A stretch of 64,000 nt of DNA from Roseiarcus sp963770035 (GTDB lineage Bacteria; Pseudomonadota; Alphaproteobacteria; Rhizobiales; Beijerinckiaceae): NCBI GenBank assembly GCA_963770035.1, contig CAVYON010000019.1:1-64000 (forward strand). Reading direction: 5' to 3'. Both the position numbers and the translations under genes were made by a program. The notes beneath the pieces were generated by a model, which had not been told where the DNA came from, did no database searches, and was given only the letters and a program-made list of their open reading frames with translations. Positions 61,205 through 64,000 of the stretch are shown one piece after another (the first letter of the stretch is position 1; each line of letters begins with the position of its first letter).

Positions 61205-61306
61205 AGCAGAGCCGGGGAAGGATTAGCGCCCGGCTTTCAAGATGTGCGAATGCCGTAGCCGCAAGCGGGGAGAAGGGGAACTTGCGCCCGCCGACCCGCA
61301 GCTCGT

Positions 61307-64000
61307 TCAGAAATTCGCCTCGAGCTTGGCCTTGATCGTGTTGTCGCTCGCGCTCGACGCGAGGAGCCCGGAATAAGTGACGCCGAGCTTCACGTTCGCC
61401 GTCAGGCGCCAGTCGACGCCGAGCTCGATGGCGAGCGCGTTGCGCGCGATCGGCGCGCCGGCGATCGAGAACGGGATGAGCGGGTCGCTGGCGAAGGCGA
61501 GCGTCGAGGTCGGCGTCTCGCGGCCTAGCCCGTGCTGCCAGCCGATCATGGCGTTGGCTGTCAGCGGCGCCGTTGCGTAGAACGAAGCCTCGCCCCTGAG
61601 GCCGAACGTGGTGACGCCGTAGCCGTAGCTCTCCGACGCGCCGGCGAGGGCGGCGGGGCCCGGGTTCTCGACAAAGCTCGAGGTGTGCAGATCGACGCCC
61701 GTCACGCCAACGAAGGGCTCGACCCACGACGCCGTGATCGACTGGGCGCCCAGACGGAATGCGCCAGCCGGCTTCCGCAAAGGCCTGCAGCGTGTCGCCG
61801 CCGTAGCCCGATCCGACCGCGTTGCTGAAGTTCGGGAAGGAAACCTCGCGGTTCAGGCTGTAATGGTCGTAGCGCGTAGAAGGCGCCGCCGCGAAGCTGC
61901 AGCGCGTCGCCGCTGTAGCCGCCGTAGAGGCCGATATACGCGGCGCCGACATTCCCTGAGGAGCTGCGATCGGGAAGTTCGAGGCTCGCGTTGGTGTAGC
62001 CGCCGGCGACGCCGAGGCGATAGCGGCCGGAGAGGGTCGCGTCGGCGCCGAGGATGAAGCCGCCGAGATCGTTGGAGATCGTCGCGGCGTTGCCGTCGCC
62101 GCCCGAGGTGGCCCCAAGAGTTCGAACGCCTGGCCCCAGGCCGAGAAGACCGCCGCGGGCGTCGGCTGCATCAGCGTCTTGACGTTCTGCGCGCCGCTCG
62201 GGGTCGGGCCGGAGGCGTAAGGCGTCGACAGCCGGTCGAGCACCGCTTCGCGCGGCAGCCGCGTGTCGTCGAGGGCTGCGCCGACCGCGCTCGCGTGAAT
62301 CTCGCCCGAGAGCGCGTTGAAGGCGGTCAGCGCGCCGGCCGCGGTCTGGCCGATGATCGCGTTATAGAGCGAAGAGCCGACCGGCTGGAACGACAGCGCC
62401 GTCGCCGTGGCGATCTGGTTCGGCGTCTGCGCGATGGTGGCGAAGAGCGGCGTCGGCGGCGACGTCTTCTCGCTGAACCCGAGATAGACGTCGTTGGCGT
62501 CGTAGCTCAGCGCCGGCGTCAGGAAGGCGAGGCTCGACAGACCCGTTAGCGAGCTGAACGTTCCCGACACGCCGCCTCCCGCGGTTATGAGGGTGTACTT
62601 TTTGGCCGGCGTATAGGTCCCCGGAGCGGGCGTGACCTGAACCGTGCCGCCCGAGATCGTGGTCGCGCCCGTCGTGACGAGCTTGTCGTTCTGGCCGGCG
62701 GGGTTGATGCTGACCGTTAAGAACGAGCCCGAGGCGAAGCTCGCCGTCCCGGCGACGTTCAGGGTCGAGAAAGGCGTCAGCACGCCCGGCGCGACCGTGC
62801 CGCCGCTGTTGACGATCAGGCCGCCGATCGTGCCCGAGCCGCCGATCGTCGCGCCCGATTCGATCGTCGCCGTCGAGACGATCGCGCCGGTCACGGCGAG
62901 CGTGCCGACCTGGACGTCGGTTGAGCCCGTGTAGGTGTTCGCCCCCGACAGGATCAGGGTTCCCGAGCCGATCTTGGTCAGCTCGCCCGGACCTGAGATG
63001 ACGCCGGAGATCGTATCGGCGAACGATCCGGTGTCGATGGTCGGATCGGCAGCCACGGCTTGGCCGATCGGCAGGTTCCCCCCGAACCCCAAGGAAAGGC
63101 CTGCTCCATCGGACGTGTAGATCGTCCCACCTCCGCCCGAACCGGACAGGCCCGCGCCTCCCGTCGTCGTTCCGCCGGCGCCTCCCGTCGTCGATCCGCC
63201 CGCGCCCCCCGACGTCGATCCACCGGCGCCCCCGACGTCGATCCGCCCGCGCCTCCCGACGTCGATCCACCCGCAGAGGCGCCGGCGGGGGTTCCGAACA
63301 CGATCGGGTTCGCGATCGTCAGCCCGCTCGACTCGAACTGCAAGGTCGTTCCGGATTGCATGGTGAGCGCGCCCACGCCGAGCGCATGGTCGTTGCCCAC
63401 GCCGAGCACGCCAGCGGCAACGTTCGTTCCGCCCGAGTAAGTGTTGGCGCCAGTCAGAATAAGAGATCCGGTCCCTGTCTTGACGAGGCCCGTCTGGCCC
63501 GTTCCGTCTGAAATCAAGCCGCGGAAAGTCGTGGACGTATTATCGCCGCCGGTGGTGAGGACCGCAGCGCCGGCGCCGCTGTTCGTCAGGGCGCCGGAAC
63601 CCGACAGCGACGAAACGGTTTGGTTGTAACCGCCGAGGTCGGCCGTGCCGCCAGTGTTGATCGTCAGCGCGCTGTTCGCGCTGAATCCCGACGCCGTGTA
63701 CGCGATGACCGTCGCGCCGCGATTGATCGTCGTTGCGCCCGTATAGGTGTCGCTGAACAGCGCAGTCACTCCGCCGTTCGCCGTCAGCGCCGTCGAGCCG
63801 CCGAGGCTCGCAACCGAGCCGCCCGTCGAGATGACGCCGTTCGCGCTCGTCAGCGAGCCGTCGCCAAGCGCGCCGCCCGACAGATAGACGCTGTTGATGG
63901 TCTGCGCGAGGCCACCCAAGTCGACCGTGCCGGCGATATTGATGGTCGTCACGCTGGCCGGCGAAAACGCGTTGGTCGCCTCCGCCGTCAAGACCCCGCC
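61307..64000 (-). pseudogene. Frameshifted autotransporter, 5' end outside the window
   Basis: A large surface or secreted protein whose start lies right of 64000. The passenger part (64000-62350) has autotransporter-associated beta-strand repeats (KTGTGSLILTGANTYSGGT near 63450, KIGSGTLILSGANTYTGST near 62950). A Gly/Ser linker (63155-63273, repeated GGSTSGGA units) lies between them. The C-terminal autotransporter beta-domain (62130-61307) reads WGQAFE, GGYTNASLEL, AFAEAGWRI and ends KLEANF with the terminal Phe needed for outer-membrane assembly. At least four frame breaks occur, near 63230, 62125, 61885 and about 61770. One lies in a C-run within the repeats. Sequence error or phase variation are both possible. 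Confidence 0.8.
63155..63273 (-). repeat. 24-bp tandem repeats in the autotransporter gene
   Basis: Five units of the type CGCCTCCCGACGTCGATCC-plus-five at 63155, 63179, 63203, 63227 and 63250. Four are 24 bases long; the fourth is 23 because its C-run has five instead of six bases. On the coding strand each unit gives GGSTSGGA-like residues, and the short unit shifts the frame. Confidence 0.85.

Noticed and set aside
63155..63273. 24-bp repeats considered as a CRISPR array
   Set aside because: No spacers; units are contiguous and encode a Gly/Ser linker within the autotransporter.

Overview
The window is GC-rich alphaproteobacterial DNA, most likely from the Hyphomicrobiales (a Beijerinckiaceae/Methylocystaceae-type bacterium). 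The evidence is a CtrA cell-cycle regulator divergent from fliJ with GANTC sites between them, a three-gene pntAA-pntAB-pntB transhydrogenase, an sdhCDAB operon, lysC divergent from ubiG, a PEPxxWA-type PEP-CTERM protein, and IS21, IS110 and IS1634-like elements. No rRNA, tRNA or CRISPR array was found by eye.

Layout. 1-222: a structured repeat, present again at 60983-61204. 383-907: a small HTH protein. 1052-9267 (minus strand): an operon for a complex-I/hydrogenase-4-like membrane complex (hyfC-E-F-G-I-B order), followed by crcB and a DUF190 gene. The large subunit lacks the nickel-binding cysteines, so it looks like an energy-converting-hydrogenase-related (Ehr-like) complex rather than a hydrogenase. 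9571-11035: a frameshifted drug-efflux MFS gene. 11292-24242: a catabolic locus with a TPP-dependent E1alpha/E1beta/E2 2-oxo acid (acetoin-type) dehydrogenase, a Rossmann+SAF-domain oxidoreductase, a divergent SorC-family regulator, an unrecognised protein, a HAD phosphatase, and a complete dedicated glucitol-type PTS (HPr-EI fusion, IIA, IIB, IIC, GutM). This is the best candidate for an undescribed pathway.

24677-30418: two small coupled hypothetical genes, the upstream one cut off by a complete IS21-family element (25666-28392, perfect 8-bp target duplication), then a dead 5'-truncated IS1634-like copy that has collected three short palindromic insertions. 30466-47124: core genes ctrA, fliJ, pntAA/AB/B, a degenerate LytM protein, a PfkB kinase, sdhC-D-A, a three-gene insert containing a VapBC-type toxin-antitoxin pair, sdhB, and a 1576-residue GGDEF-EAL protein with five exact-length 132-residue PAS repeats. 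47165-53318: two short-chain dehydrogenases, a PEP-CTERM protein, a GNAT acetyltransferase, a quinone oxidoreductase, an IalB-like protein and ubiG.

53508-64000: lysC followed by an accessory zone. The 3' end of lysC recurs twice downstream (55463-55595 and 56698-56745), each time after an inserted gene (trypsin-like peptidase, then class III cyclase). After these come an IS110-family element, a repeat-rich non-coding stretch, a second IS1634-like copy with both terminal repeats, and an autotransporter gene running off the right edge.

Many genes, including the probably essential ubiG, carry single-base frameshifts, often in short homopolymers or compensating one another. Much of this is probably sequencing or assembly error, so 'pseudogene' labels on such genes mean the reading frame is broken in this sequence, not that the gene is proven dead.
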